Source: Streptomyces fuscichromogenes (lineage in GTDB: Bacteria; Actinomycetota; Actinomycetes; Streptomycetales; Streptomycetaceae). Taken from it: DNA of 39,122 nt. Both the position numbers and the translations under genes were made by a program. Each line of letters opens with the position of its first letter. Positions within the stretch are counted from its first letter, which is position 1. The notes below the pieces were generated by a model that had not been told where the DNA came from, made no database searches, and saw nothing but the letters and a program-made list of their open reading frames with translations. Positions 30,595-38,360 of the stretch are shown piece by piece. The DNA is taken from NCBI RefSeq assembly GCF_014645815.1, contig NZ_BMML01000015.1:224540-263661 (forward strand), in the 5' to 3' direction.

Positions 30595-32670
30595 TCAGGC
30601 CAGCTGCGGCGGCAGCGGGGCCGCATGGGTCACGATCAGGCCGGACACGGCTCGGGTGAGGGACACGTACAGGCGGCGCAGGCCGGTGCGTTCGTCCGGT
30701 TCGCCGTCGACCACGGCCCCCGGCTCGTCGAGGACCACGTAGTCGTACTCCAGACCCTTGGCCAGGGACGCCGGGACCAGGGTCAGGCGGGTCTCGGCCG
30801 TGGTCTCCTCGCCGGGAGCCAGAGCGCCGATGCCCGCCGCCGTCAGCGCCGCCGCGAGCTCGGGCACGCGCGCGTCCGCCGCGATCAGGCCCGTCGAACC
30901 CTCGTTGCGGAGCAGCTCCTCGCACGCGGCGACCACTTCGGCGGTGTCCGTGACGGGACGCACGTCGAAGAAACCGGGGTTCTCACGGACCGAGGCGACC
31001 GGGGTGAGGCCGGGGGCGATGTACGGGAGGAGCCGGGAGGCGTAGGTGATGACGTCGGTCGGGACGCGGAAGCCCGCCGTCAGTTCCTCGACGACACCGT
31101 CCGACTTGCCGAGGTGGGACAGGGCCTCGGCCCAGCTCCGCGTCGCCCAGGGCGTGGTGCCCTGGGCCAGGTCGCCGAGGACGGTCGCCGACCCGGTGGT
31201 GCAGCGGCGGCCGACCGCGCGGTACTGCATGGGGGACAGGTCCTGCGCCTCGTCGAGGACGACATGGCCGAGCGAGTGCGTGCGCTGGACGAGGTCCGTC
31301 GTCTCGTCGATCAGCACCGCGTCGGCGGCCGACCACTTCGCCGACTTCACGCTGCGCACCGGCTTCGTCCAGACGATCGTCTTCTGCTCGTCCTCGTCGA
31401 GGATCCCGGCGGCGTGTTCCGCGAGGTAGTCCGCGTCCGTGAGCAGCCGCAGGACCAGCTTCGCCGGGTCGACCGGCGGCCAGATGTGCTTGACCGCCGC
31501 CTTCACCGCCGCGTTGCGGGCCACCGAGTCCTGCACGCGGTCGTCGGGCGCCTCTCCCGACCGCTCCATCTGGACCAGCACGGCGTGCGCGATGCGCTGT
31601 GGCAGGGCCTCGCGCGCCGCGCCGTACCGGATGCCCCGGTCGAGCAACTCCCGGACGATGTCCTCCAGTTCGTACGCCGGGACGCGCCAGCGGCGGGAGC
31701 CGCGCACCACCACGACCGGTTCGGTGGGCAGGGTGACATGCGCCTGGACGGCCCGGCGCAGGACCTCCGCCATCCGGGCGTCGCCCTTGACGATCGCGGC
31801 GGGCGCCTCGTCGGTGCCGCGTACCTCGATGCCCTTCGCCACCAGGTCGTCCACCGTCGCCTGCCGCACGGTCAGCTCGCCCAGCGCGGGCAGCACCTGC
31901 TCGATGTAGTGCAGGAAGGAGCGGTTCGGCCCGATCACCAGGGTGCCGGTGCGGGCGAGCCGCTCCCGGTGGGCGTAGAGGAGATACGCGACCCGGTGCA
32001 GGCCGACGGCCGTCTTCCCGGTCCCGGGACCGCCCTGCACGCACACCGTGCCGCCGAGCCCGCTGCGCACGATCTCGTCCTGCTCGGGCTGGATGGTCGC
32101 CACGATGTCGCGCATCGGGCCGACGCGCGGGCGCTCGATCTCCTGCTGGAGCAGCTTGCTGGTGCGGGCAGCCCCCGACGAGTCGGCCGGGTCGGAGAGG
32201 TGCTCGTCCTCGTACGCCGTGATGTCGCCGCGGGTGTACCCGAAGCGGCGGCGCAGCGCGACGTCCATCGGGTCCTTCCTGGACGCCCGGTAGAACGGCT
32301 GCGAGACCGGCGCCCGCCAGTCGATGACCATCGGGTCGCCGTCGTGGTCGTGCACGTGCCGGCGGCCGATGTAGAAGCGTTCACCGTCCGCGCCCTCGGC
32401 CTGGTCGGCGCCGGGGGCGTGCAGGTAGTCGAGGCGGCCGAAGAACAGCGGGGTCTCGCTGAGGTCGGCCAGTGCCTTGATGCGCTCGTCGATCTGGCGG
32501 GCGAGGACCTCGGCGTTGACCCAGTTCGCGGTGACGTCGCGGATGTCCAGTGACTCGACGTCCTCACGCATGGCGCGCAGGGCGGAGCGGGACTCGGCGA
32601 GGTGGGAGCGCTCGCGGGAGAGGGGGTCGGGGTGCGGGTCCGCTTGCGGGTCGCGGGCGGGCGTGGACAA
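30595..32670 (-). CDS. HelD-like RNA polymerase-associated helicase (UvrD/SF1)
   Basis: 691 residues. An N-terminal helical arm (SHLAESRSALRAMREDVESL) of the kind HelD inserts into the RNA polymerase secondary channel; Walker A GGPGTGKT at 213-220; Walker B VVLDEAQD; motif GDLAQGTTPW and, near the end, VSLTRAVSGLIVTHA. HelD proteins release stalled RNA polymerase from DNA and in actinobacteria can protect it from rifamycins. The start is TTG 32670 with GGAGG seven bases upstream, a clear case for a TTG start. No rifamycin-associated element was found upstream, so a house-keeping recycling role is more likely than a dedicated resistance gene. Confidence 0.88.
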   Translation of the reverse strand: MSTPARDPQADPHPDPLSRERSHLAESRSALRAMREDVESLDIRDVTANWVNAEVLARQIDERIKALADLSETPLFFGRLDYLHAPGADQAEGADGERFYIGRRHVHDHDGDPMVIDWRAPVSQPFYRASRKDPMDVALRRRFGYTRGDITAYEDEHLSDPADSSGAARTSKLLQQEIERPRVGPMRDIVATIQPEQDEIVRSGLGGTVCVQGGPGTGKTAVGLHRVAYLLYAHRERLARTGTLVIGPNRSFLHYIEQVLPALGELTVRQATVDDLVAKGIEVRGTDEAPAAIVKGDARMAEVLRRAVQAHVTLPTEPVVVVRGSRRWRVPAYELEDIVRELLDRGIRYGAAREALPQRIAHAVLVQMERSGEAPDDRVQDSVARNAAVKAAVKHIWPPVDPAKLVLRLLTDADYLAEHAAGILDEDEQKTIVWTKPVRSVKSAKWSAADAVLIDETTDLVQRTHSLGHVVLDEAQDLSPMQYRAVGRRCTTGSATVLGDLAQGTTPWATRSWAEALSHLGKSDGVVEELTAGFRVPTDVITYASRLLPYIAPGLTPVASVRENPGFFDVRPVTDTAEVVAACEELLRNEGSTGLIAADARVPELAAALTAAGIGALAPGEETTAETRLTLVPASLAKGLEYDYVVLDEPGAVVDGEPDERTGLRRLYVSLTRAVSGLIVTHAAPLPPQLA

Positions 32671-32994
32671 GGGGGTGCCTCCGAAGGGCCTGCGAGTCGA
32701 TGGCGCTGAGGTGTGGATGGCGCACAGGTGGCGATCAGCCGGCCGGTTTCCGTCCGGGCGGCGGCACTCCGGGGACGGAGGCGGGCAAGAGCGGAGATTG
32801 TAGTGAGCAGGGGGCGGCGGAGGCCAATGGATTTTCCGGGGGGCGGGCAGCCGCCGCGTCCCCTAGGGGAAGCGTCACCCGGACGGTGGGTCGGAGGTAG
32901 GGGGCGGGGTCCATCGGGGGGTGGACCGGGGGATGCCGGAAATTGGACCCGTGGACCGATGCCGTGCTTATGCCCGAAGTTCCACCATTGGGGT
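32671..32994. other. Intergenic region between helD and the 61-residue gene
   Basis: 324 bp, no gene supported. Near the right end are TGGACC at 32922, 32944 and 32952 and the inverse GGTCCA at 32908, a possible operator for the plus-strand gene at 32995. The left half contains only the helD ribosome site and GC-rich unremarkable sequence. Confidence 0.4.
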
Positions 32995-33180
32995 ATGAGC
33001 GCAGCAACCATCCACCCAGCCCCCAGCAGCCCCCCGGGCGCCACCGCCCTCGACGGAGTGCCGCACGCCCACCACCGCCTGGGCGACGCCCTGCGCGCCG
33101 TCAAGGTCTTCGTCGGCGCGGCTTTCAGCGTCGCGGTACTCGGCGAGTACGGCGAGGAAGCGGGCATACGCCGCAAGTGA
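32995..33180 (+). CDS. Small conserved Streptomyces protein (61 residues)
   Basis: The sequence runs from a Pro-rich start (TIHPAPSSPPGATALDGVPHAHHRLGDALRAV) into a hydrophobic stretch KVFVGAAFSVAVLGEYGEEAGIRRK. I recall near-identical small proteins in other Streptomyces, without function. The hydrophobic part is too short and polar for a sure membrane helix. It is followed 18 bp later by the GT87 gene, but that has its own leaderless-type promoter. Confidence 0.65.
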   Translation: MSAATIHPAPSSPPGATALDGVPHAHHRLGDALRAVKVFVGAAFSVAVLGEYGEEAGIRRK

Positions 33181-33185
33181 CGGCA

Positions 33186-33191
33186 TAGGGT
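33186..33191 (+). promoter_or_regulatory. -10 element for a leaderless GT87 transcript
   Basis: TAGGGT ends exactly 7 nt before GTG 33199, and there is no ribosome-binding site between. Confidence 0.6.
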
Positions 33192-33198
33192 CGCCCCC

Positions 33199-34416
33199 GT
33201 GCCGAACCGGACGGTGACGTCACCCCCCGCCTCCCCCGCCTCCCTCGCCTGCCCCGCTTCCCGCCCTCTCCGCCCTCTCCGCCCCCTTCACTCCCTCCTC
33301 CTGTCCCTCTCCTTGCTGACGGTCTCCCTCTGTTCCTTCGCCGCCCTCTGCGTCCTGCTCCGTGCCCCGATGGCCGATCTGCTGGTGTACCGGGCCGAGG
33401 GCGAGGCCGTGGTCCACGGCGGTGACCTGTACGGCTTCACGGTCACCGAATGGCGGCTGCCGGCGACGTATCCGCCCTTCGCGGCGGTCCTGTTCGTGCC
33501 GACGACCTGGATCCCCGTCCCGGCCCTGAAGGCGGCGTTCCTCGCGGGCAACGCGCTCCTGCTCGCCTGGCTCGTCGCCCTCTCCGCCCGGCTGTCCGGC
33601 CGCACGGCACCCCTTCCGCTGCTGTGCGCGGCCACCGGGCTCGCCCTCTGGCTGGAGCCGGTCTTCCAGACACTGCTCTTCGGCCAGGTCAACCTGGCGA
33701 TCGCCGGCCTGGTCCTGTGGGACCTGACCCGCCCGCCCGGCGCCCGCGCCAGGGGCCTGGTCCTGGGCATCGCGGCGGGCGTCAAACTCACCCCGGCGAT
33801 CTTCATCGCCTACCTGTTCCTCACCGCACGCAGAAAGGAGGCGGCCACCGCGACGGCGTCCTTCGCGGGCACGGTCCTGCTCGGCGCCGTCCTGCTGCCC
33901 GCGGCCACCGTGGACTTCTGGACGCGGCGCCTGTTCGAGACCGGCCGGGTCGGCAAGGCCTGGATCATCGACAACCAGTCGCTCCAGGGCCTGGTCGCAA
34001 GGGCGGCGGGCACCGAGACCCCGGGCCTGTCCTGGGCCCTCCCGGCGACCGTGCTCGCGGCGGCGGGCCTGTGGCTGGCGACCCGCGCCCACGCCCGCGG
34101 CTCCGACCGCTGGGGCATCCTGCTCACCGCGTTCACGGCCCTGCTGGTCTGCCCGATCAGCTGGTCCCACCACTGGGTGTGGTGCGTCCCGCTGCTGGCG
34201 GTCCTGCTGGCCGAGGGCCGGACGCCCGTCGCGGCCGCCGCGGCACTGGTCTTCACGGCCCGCACGATGTGGCTGCTGCCCCACCAGGGCGACCTGGACC
34301 TGCACCTGCCCTGGTGGCAGCAGCCGCTCGCGGCGCCCTACCCGCTGCTGGGGTCGGCGCTGCTGGCGGCCGCCGCGGTCGTCAGCCCTCCGCGAGGAGC
34401 TCGTCGGCGTCCATGA
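33199..34416 (+). CDS. GT87 family polyprenyl-phosphate-mannose-dependent mannosyltransferase
   Basis: 405 residues with about ten membrane segments. The N-terminal signal-anchor (LLLSLSLLTVSLCSFAALCVLL) is followed by DLLVYRAEGEAVVHGGDLYG with the Asp expected at the lumenal active site, then YPPFAAVLFVP and GVKLTPAIFIAYLF, which are the GT87 landmarks, and ISWSHHWVW later. GT87 enzymes such as PimE add alpha-1,2 mannose to glycolipids or proteins on the outer membrane face. The acceptor here is unknown. The last 35 bp overlap the 3' end of the convergent XPB gene. Confidence 0.88.
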   Translation: MPNRTVTSPPASPASLACPASRPLRPLRPLHSLLLSLSLLTVSLCSFAALCVLLRAPMADLLVYRAEGEAVVHGGDLYGFTVTEWRLPATYPPFAAVLFVPTTWIPVPALKAAFLAGNALLLAWLVALSARLSGRTAPLPLLCAATGLALWLEPVFQTLLFGQVNLAIAGLVLWDLTRPPGARARGLVLGIAAGVKLTPAIFIAYLFLTARRKEAATATASFAGTVLLGAVLLPAATVDFWTRRLFETGRVGKAWIIDNQSLQGLVARAAGTETPGLSWALPATVLAAAGLWLATRAHARGSDRWGILLTAFTALLVCPISWSHHWVWCVPLLAVLLAEGRTPVAAAAALVFTARTMWLLPHQGDLDLHLPWWQQPLAAPYPLLGSALLAAAAVVSPPRGARRRP

Positions 34417-36022
34417 TCCGGTAGGCGTAGCCCTGCTCCGCCAGGAACCGCTGGCGGTGCGCGGCGAAGTCCTGGTCGATGGTGTCGCGGGCGACGACGG
34501 AGTAGAAGTGGGCCTGGTGGCCGTCGGCCTTGGGGCGCAGCACCCGTCCCAGCCGCTGGGCCTCCTCCTGCCTCGACCCGAAGGTGCCCGACACCTGGAC
34601 GGCGACCGTCGCCTCCGGCAGGTCGATGGAGAAGTTCGCGACCTTCGAGACGACCAGCACGCTGATCTCGCCCTCGCGGAAGGCGTCGAAGAGCTTCTCG
34701 CGCTGGGCGTTGGAGGTCTCGCCCTTGATGACCGGGGCGTTCAGGTGCTCGCCCAGCTCGTCGAGCTGGTCGATGTACTGGCCGATGACCAGGATCTGCT
34801 GCCCCGCGAAGCGCTTCACGATGGCCTCCGTGACCTTCCGCTTGGTCGCGGTGGTCGCACAGAAGCGGTACTTCTCCTCGGTCTCGGCGGTGGCGTAGGC
34901 GAGCCGCTCCGAGTCCGTGAGGTTCACCCGCACCTCCACGCAGTCGGCGGGCGCGATGTAGCCCTGCGCCTCGATCTCCTTCCACGGAGCGTCGAACCGC
35001 TTGGGTCCGATGAGGGAGAACACGTCCGATTCGCGGCCGTCCTCGCGCACGAGGGTGGCCGTCAGCCCGAGCCGCCGGCGCGCCTGGAGGTCGGCGGTGA
35101 ACTTGAAGACAGGAGCCGGCAGCAGATGGACCTCGTCGTAGACGATCAGTCCCCAGTCGCGGGAGTCGAAGAGTTCGAGGTGCGGGTAGACGCCCTTCCG
35201 CCGGGTCGTGAGGACCTGGTACGTGGCGATGGTGACGGGCCGGATCTCCTTGCGCGTCCCGCTGTACTCCCCGATCTCGTCCTCGGTCAGACTCGTCCGC
35301 TTCACCAGCTCGTGCTTCCACTGCCGGGCCGAGACGGTGTTGGTGACGAGGATCAGGGTCGTCGACTTGGCCTGCGCCATGGACCCGGCGCCGACCAGGG
35401 TCTTCCCGGCCCCGCACGGCAGGACGACGACGCCGCTGCCGCCGTGCCAGAAGTTCTCCACGGCCTGCTTCTGGTACGGCCGCAGCGTCCAGCCGTCCTC
35501 GGCGAGCTCGATCGGGTGGGCCTCGCCGTCCACGTACCCGGCGAGGTCCTCGGCGGGCCAGCCCAGCTTCAGCAGGGTCTGCTTGATCTGCCCGCGCTCG
35601 GAGGGATGCACGGCGACGGTGTCGGGGTCGATGCGGGCGCCGACCAGCGGGGTGACCCGCTTGGAGCGGAGGATCTCCTCCAGGACCGGCCGGTCGGTGG
35701 TGGTGAGCACCAGGCCGTGCGTCGGGTGCTTGCTGAGTGTCAGCCGCCCGTACCGGTCCATCGTCTCGGCGATGTCGACCAGCAGCGCGTGCGGCACCGG
35801 ATAGCGGCTGTACTCCACCAGCGCGTCCACGACCTGCTCGGCGTCGTGCCCGGCCGCCCGTGCGTTCCACAGCCCCAGCGGGGTCACCCGGTAGGTGTGG
35901 ATGTGCTCCGGTGCCCGCTCCAGCTCGGCGAAGGGCGCGATCGCCCGACGACAGTCGTCGGCCCGCTCGTGGTCGACCTCCAGGAGCAGGGTCTTGTCGG
36001 ACTGGACGATTAGGCAGGACAC
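34382..36022 (-). CDS. DNA repair helicase XPB (SF2)
   Basis: 546 residues, close over its length to mycobacterial XPB as I remember it. LIVQSDKTLLLEV and FAELERAPEHIHTYRVTPLGLWNARAAGHD form the N-terminal domain; Walker A LPCGAGKT, DEVH box YDEVHLL, GLTATLVRED, the RED-like triad, and the C-terminal VSGTFGSRQEEAQRLGRVLRPK are present. A 3'-5' DNA helicase, function in bacteria little studied. GTG 36022 is chosen, with GGAGGT 4 nt before it. The first three residues (V-S-C) differ from the expected start before LIVQSDKT, which places an attachment-site junction in the first codons. Its start codon is only 28 bp from that of the divergent integrase. Confidence 0.93.
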   Translation of the reverse strand: MSCLIVQSDKTLLLEVDHERADDCRRAIAPFAELERAPEHIHTYRVTPLGLWNARAAGHDAEQVVDALVEYSRYPVPHALLVDIAETMDRYGRLTLSKHPTHGLVLTTTDRPVLEEILRSKRVTPLVGARIDPDTVAVHPSERGQIKQTLLKLGWPAEDLAGYVDGEAHPIELAEDGWTLRPYQKQAVENFWHGGSGVVVLPCGAGKTLVGAGSMAQAKSTTLILVTNTVSARQWKHELVKRTSLTEDEIGEYSGTRKEIRPVTIATYQVLTTRRKGVYPHLELFDSRDWGLIVYDEVHLLPAPVFKFTADLQARRRLGLTATLVREDGRESDVFSLIGPKRFDAPWKEIEAQGYIAPADCVEVRVNLTDSERLAYATAETEEKYRFCATTATKRKVTEAIVKRFAGQQILVIGQYIDQLDELGEHLNAPVIKGETSNAQREKLFDAFREGEISVLVVSKVANFSIDLPEATVAVQVSGTFGSRQEEAQRLGRVLRPKADGHQAHFYSVVARDTIDQDFAAHRQRFLAEQGYAYRIMDADELLAEG

Positions 36023-36037
36023 GCATACCTCCACGGA
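36000..36037. other. Candidate attachment junction (attL) at the XPB start
   Basis: Host-like XPB coding sequence begins at the codons for LIVQSDKT, about 36013 and below. From there to the integrase the sequence supplies a new start codon and ribosome site (GGAGGT, 36032-36027). Large serine integrases sit next to one att site, and this is the only place it can be. The exact crossover cannot be fixed from one end. Confidence 0.45.
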
Positions 36038-36043
36038 TAGGAT
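36038..36043 (+). promoter_or_regulatory. -10 element for a leaderless integrase transcript
   Basis: TAGGAT, the vegetative consensus, 7 nt before GTG 36051. The -35 region would lie at about 36015-36020, within or beside the attachment junction. Confidence 0.6.
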
Positions 36044-36050
36044 TGTCACC

Positions 36051-37691
36051 GTGACAGACAGCACACCTGCCACGGCTCGGGCCATGCCCCGTGCCCGGCA
36101 CCGAAAGGGCGTTCCGGCCAGCGCGCCGGGGATGCGCGCTGCTATCTATGTTCGCCTATCGCGTGAAACGGACGAGACGACTTCTCCGGAGCGCCAGAGA
36201 GCGGCCTGCGAGGCGCTGTGTGAGGCACGTGGCTGGGACGTCATAGTTGTCGAGGAAGACATCGATATCTCCGGCTTCTCGCGGGGCCTCGACCGGCCGG
36301 GTCTGCAACGCATCCTGACCAGGCTCGCCGAGCTGGACGTGATCGTGTTCTTCAAGATCGACCGGCTCGCACGCTCGACGGTCGACTTCGCGGAGATCAT
36401 GCGACTCGCAGAACATCAGAGCGTCGCGCTCGCGTCGGCGACGGAGCCTCTCGATCTCACGTCATCCATGGGCCGGGCCATGGCGAAGGTGATCGCGGTC
36501 TTCGCTGAGCTGGAGTCCGACACCATCGGCATGCGGGTGTCCAGCGCGCACGAGCACCTGCGCCGCGAGGGCCGCTACACCGGCGGTCGGGTCCCGTACG
36601 GGTACATGGTCGTCCCCAACCCCAACGGGGCGGGCAAGGTCCTCGCGGTCAACGAGGGCGAGGCCAAGACGATCAAGCGGATCGTGGAACGGGTCCTGGC
36701 CAAGGACTCGCTCATGCAGATCATCAACGACCTCAACAAGGCGGGCGATCCGTCGCCCGGCCACACCTCACGCCAGACCACGGGCAAGCGCAGCGACTCC
36801 AAGCAGTGGTACACGACGACGCTGCGGAGCTTGCTGGGCAACCCCCAGTTGCTCGGCCAGGTCATCGAGGACGGAAAGCCGATCCTGCGGACGGACGGTC
36901 TGCCCCTGGTCAACCGCCCGCCGATCCTCGACACGGACACCTGGCAGACGCTCCAGGACGAGTTGGAGCGCCGGGCCAACCCTGGTGAGAAGCGCCGGGA
37001 GGGGACGTCGCTGCTGCGCGGCATCATGCACTGCGGAGTCTGCGGCGAGCGCATGTACACCTTCAGTGGACGCAACGGTCAGCTCAGGTACCGGTGCATC
37101 GGCCCTCTCAAGTACCGCCAGCGGGCGGCGAAGGGGGAGGAGAAGCAGGGCGTGAAGTGCTACGGGCCGACCGTGGCGGGGGTGACCACCGAGGAGCACG
37201 TCACCGAGCAGTTCCTCGCGAAGTACGGGCACCTTGCCGTGATGCGGATGGTCCAGGAAGTCGGCGAGGACTTCCGTCCGCAGATCAGGCAGGCCGAGGA
37301 AGCGTTGGCCGACCTGCAAAAGGATCGCTATGACCGGGGCCTGTTCAGAGGCGACGACGGAGCGATCCGGTACGCGGAGCAGTACGCCAAGCTGGAAGAG
37401 CGACTGGCGACCCTGAAGGAGAGGCAGCGAACGGCGAAGCCGGGCGGCGTGAAGGCCGAGCCGACCGGCGAGACGCACTCCGAGCAGTGGAAGCGTTCGG
37501 ACGTGGCTGGTAAGCGAGATTTGCTGTTGAACGCCGGCGGCTACGTGGAGGTGGCACCCGCACGGCGTGGCGGCAAGAAGCTGGACACGTCGCGTCTGGC
37601 GGTGTACTTCGGCGAGGAGGGGCACATGCGGCGGGCCGCAGCGGCGAAGGAGAGCGAACAGGAGGCCGAGGCGGCAGGCAGCCAGGGCTGA
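36051..37691 (+). CDS. Large serine recombinase (phage-type integrase)
   Basis: 546 residues. Catalytic domain from about residue 28: IYVRLSRE with the nucleophile Ser37, VFFKIDRLARST, and MGRAMAKVIAVFAELESDTI; then the recombinase domain (GGRVPYGYMV, TTLRSLLGNPQLLGQ) and a zinc ribbon CGVCGERMY...YRC...KCYG, with a coiled-coil motif behind it (IRQAEEALADLQK, YAKLEERLATLKERQ) as in phiC31-type integrases. It is intact. Codons near the start include more A/T-ending ones than the host genes (ATT-, TAT-, CTA-type), consistent with transfer. GTG 36051 is leaderless-type; ATG 36132 would remove the N-terminal tail. It integrates one attP into one attB in one direction unless a directionality factor is present. 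Confidence 0.95.
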   Translation: MTDSTPATARAMPRARHRKGVPASAPGMRAAIYVRLSRETDETTSPERQRAACEALCEARGWDVIVVEEDIDISGFSRGLDRPGLQRILTRLAELDVIVFFKIDRLARSTVDFAEIMRLAEHQSVALASATEPLDLTSSMGRAMAKVIAVFAELESDTIGMRVSSAHEHLRREGRYTGGRVPYGYMVVPNPNGAGKVLAVNEGEAKTIKRIVERVLAKDSLMQIINDLNKAGDPSPGHTSRQTTGKRSDSKQWYTTTLRSLLGNPQLLGQVIEDGKPILRTDGLPLVNRPPILDTDTWQTLQDELERRANPGEKRREGTSLLRGIMHCGVCGERMYTFSGRNGQLRYRCIGPLKYRQRAAKGEEKQGVKCYGPTVAGVTTEEHVTEQFLAKYGHLAVMRMVQEVGEDFRPQIRQAEEALADLQKDRYDRGLFRGDDGAIRYAEQYAKLEERLATLKERQRTAKPGGVKAEPTGETHSEQWKRSDVAGKRDLLLNAGGYVEVAPARRGGKKLDTSRLAVYFGEEGHMRRAAAAKESEQEAEAAGSQG

Positions 37692-37714
37692 CGCCGACGT
37701 CGTCGGACACATGC

Positions 37715-37757
37715 AGCGGCGCCCCCACCGGACCGACGAGGTGGGGGCGCCGCTTTC
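37715..37757. terminator. Bidirectional terminator between integrase and RDF-like gene
   Basis: A perfect 15 bp stem, AGCGGCGCCCCCACC (37715-37729) with GGTGGGGGCGCCGCT (37740-37754), 10 nt loop, then TTT. It serves two convergent genes. Confidence 0.88.
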
Positions 37758-37767
37758 CCTATTCGAG

Positions 37768-38277
37768 TCAGGCGGCGTGCTGGTCGGGGTTGTGCCAAGG
37801 GCCGATGACCTTGATAGAGGGGCGGCAATACGACAGCGCTGCACCGTCGCGGGTTGTGAACTCGACTGTCTCTGCAACGAGTTCACAGAGAGCGTCCCCG
37901 TCCGCCTCGGACAGTGCCGTCCTCAGCGTGGGGATGGACTCTGCCAGGTCCCATGAAGGGGAACTGAGGCGGAAGCCGCCGAGGGCGTGTGCGTCGGCGA
38001 GGCGGAACGAGAGGCGAGTACTGGGCTGGGGTTCGTAGCGGGGTGCGGCTGTCATCAGGCCGGCCTTGATGGATTCGGGGCCGGAGATGACGACCCGCAT
38101 GGAGGTTGATCGGGGCAGCACTTCGAATTGGTCGGTTTCGTGGCTGTCGTGGGACGGCGATTGCCTGCCAAAGAGCCGCCCGATGACCGTGGCGACTTCC
38201 TGAGTCGCAGTGGAGACACGCCACGAACCTTGACCGCAGTGGAAGCGGCCGACGAACGTCGTCTTGCGGTTGGTCAT
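37768..38277 (-). CDS. Candidate recombination directionality factor (phage gp3-like)
   Basis: 169 residues. The pattern VGRFHCGQGSWRVSTATQEVATVIGRLFG, then FEVLPRSTSMRVVISGP, GFRLSSPSWDLAESIPTLRTAL, and VEFTTRDGAALSYCRPSIKVIGPW resembles what I remember of phiC31 gp3-like directionality factors in actinobacterial elements, especially the GRFH...WRVxTxxxEVA start and the TTRxGxxxSYxxPxIKVxG end. Such proteins bind the cognate integrase and switch it to excision. Its place, convergent with a serine integrase 76 bp away, agrees. GGAGGGGG precedes ATG 38277. An ATGA overlap couples it to the truncated gene upstream. Identification is by eye; a plain hypothetical protein of an integrated element is the alternative. 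Confidence 0.55.
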   Translation of the reverse strand: MTNRKTTFVGRFHCGQGSWRVSTATQEVATVIGRLFGRQSPSHDSHETDQFEVLPRSTSMRVVISGPESIKAGLMTAAPRYEPQPSTRLSFRLADAHALGGFRLSSPSWDLAESIPTLRTALSEADGDALCELVAETVEFTTRDGAALSYCRPSIKVIGPWHNPDQHAA

Positions 38278-38360
38278 GAGAAAACCCCCTCCTGCTTGAG
38301 GCGCTGGGCGTGGGCTATGTCGTGGCGGACTTGGGCGGCGAGGAGTTCTTCGCCGGTGTT
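38274..38360 (-). pseudogene. 3' tail of a gene truncated by the IS fragment
   Basis: On the minus strand the last codons read NTGEELLAAQVRHDIAHAQ and RLKQEGVFS, then TGA, which overlaps the ATG of the RDF-like gene as ATGA. Such overlap shows that a gene used to be translated just ahead of it. Its 5' part is missing: to the left of this tail, transposase sequence begins at about 38356. Probably another small gene of the integrated element; function unknown. Confidence 0.5.

Noticed and set aside
30625..32553. 642-codon open frame antisense to helD, and similar long frames antisense to groEL2, otsA and xpb
   Set aside because: Composition artefacts; each opposite gene has clear motifs and codon bias.
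32671..32994. Rifamycin-associated element upstream of the HelD gene
   Set aside because: No matching inverted repeat of the GGGGCTTGC type was found before the start codon.
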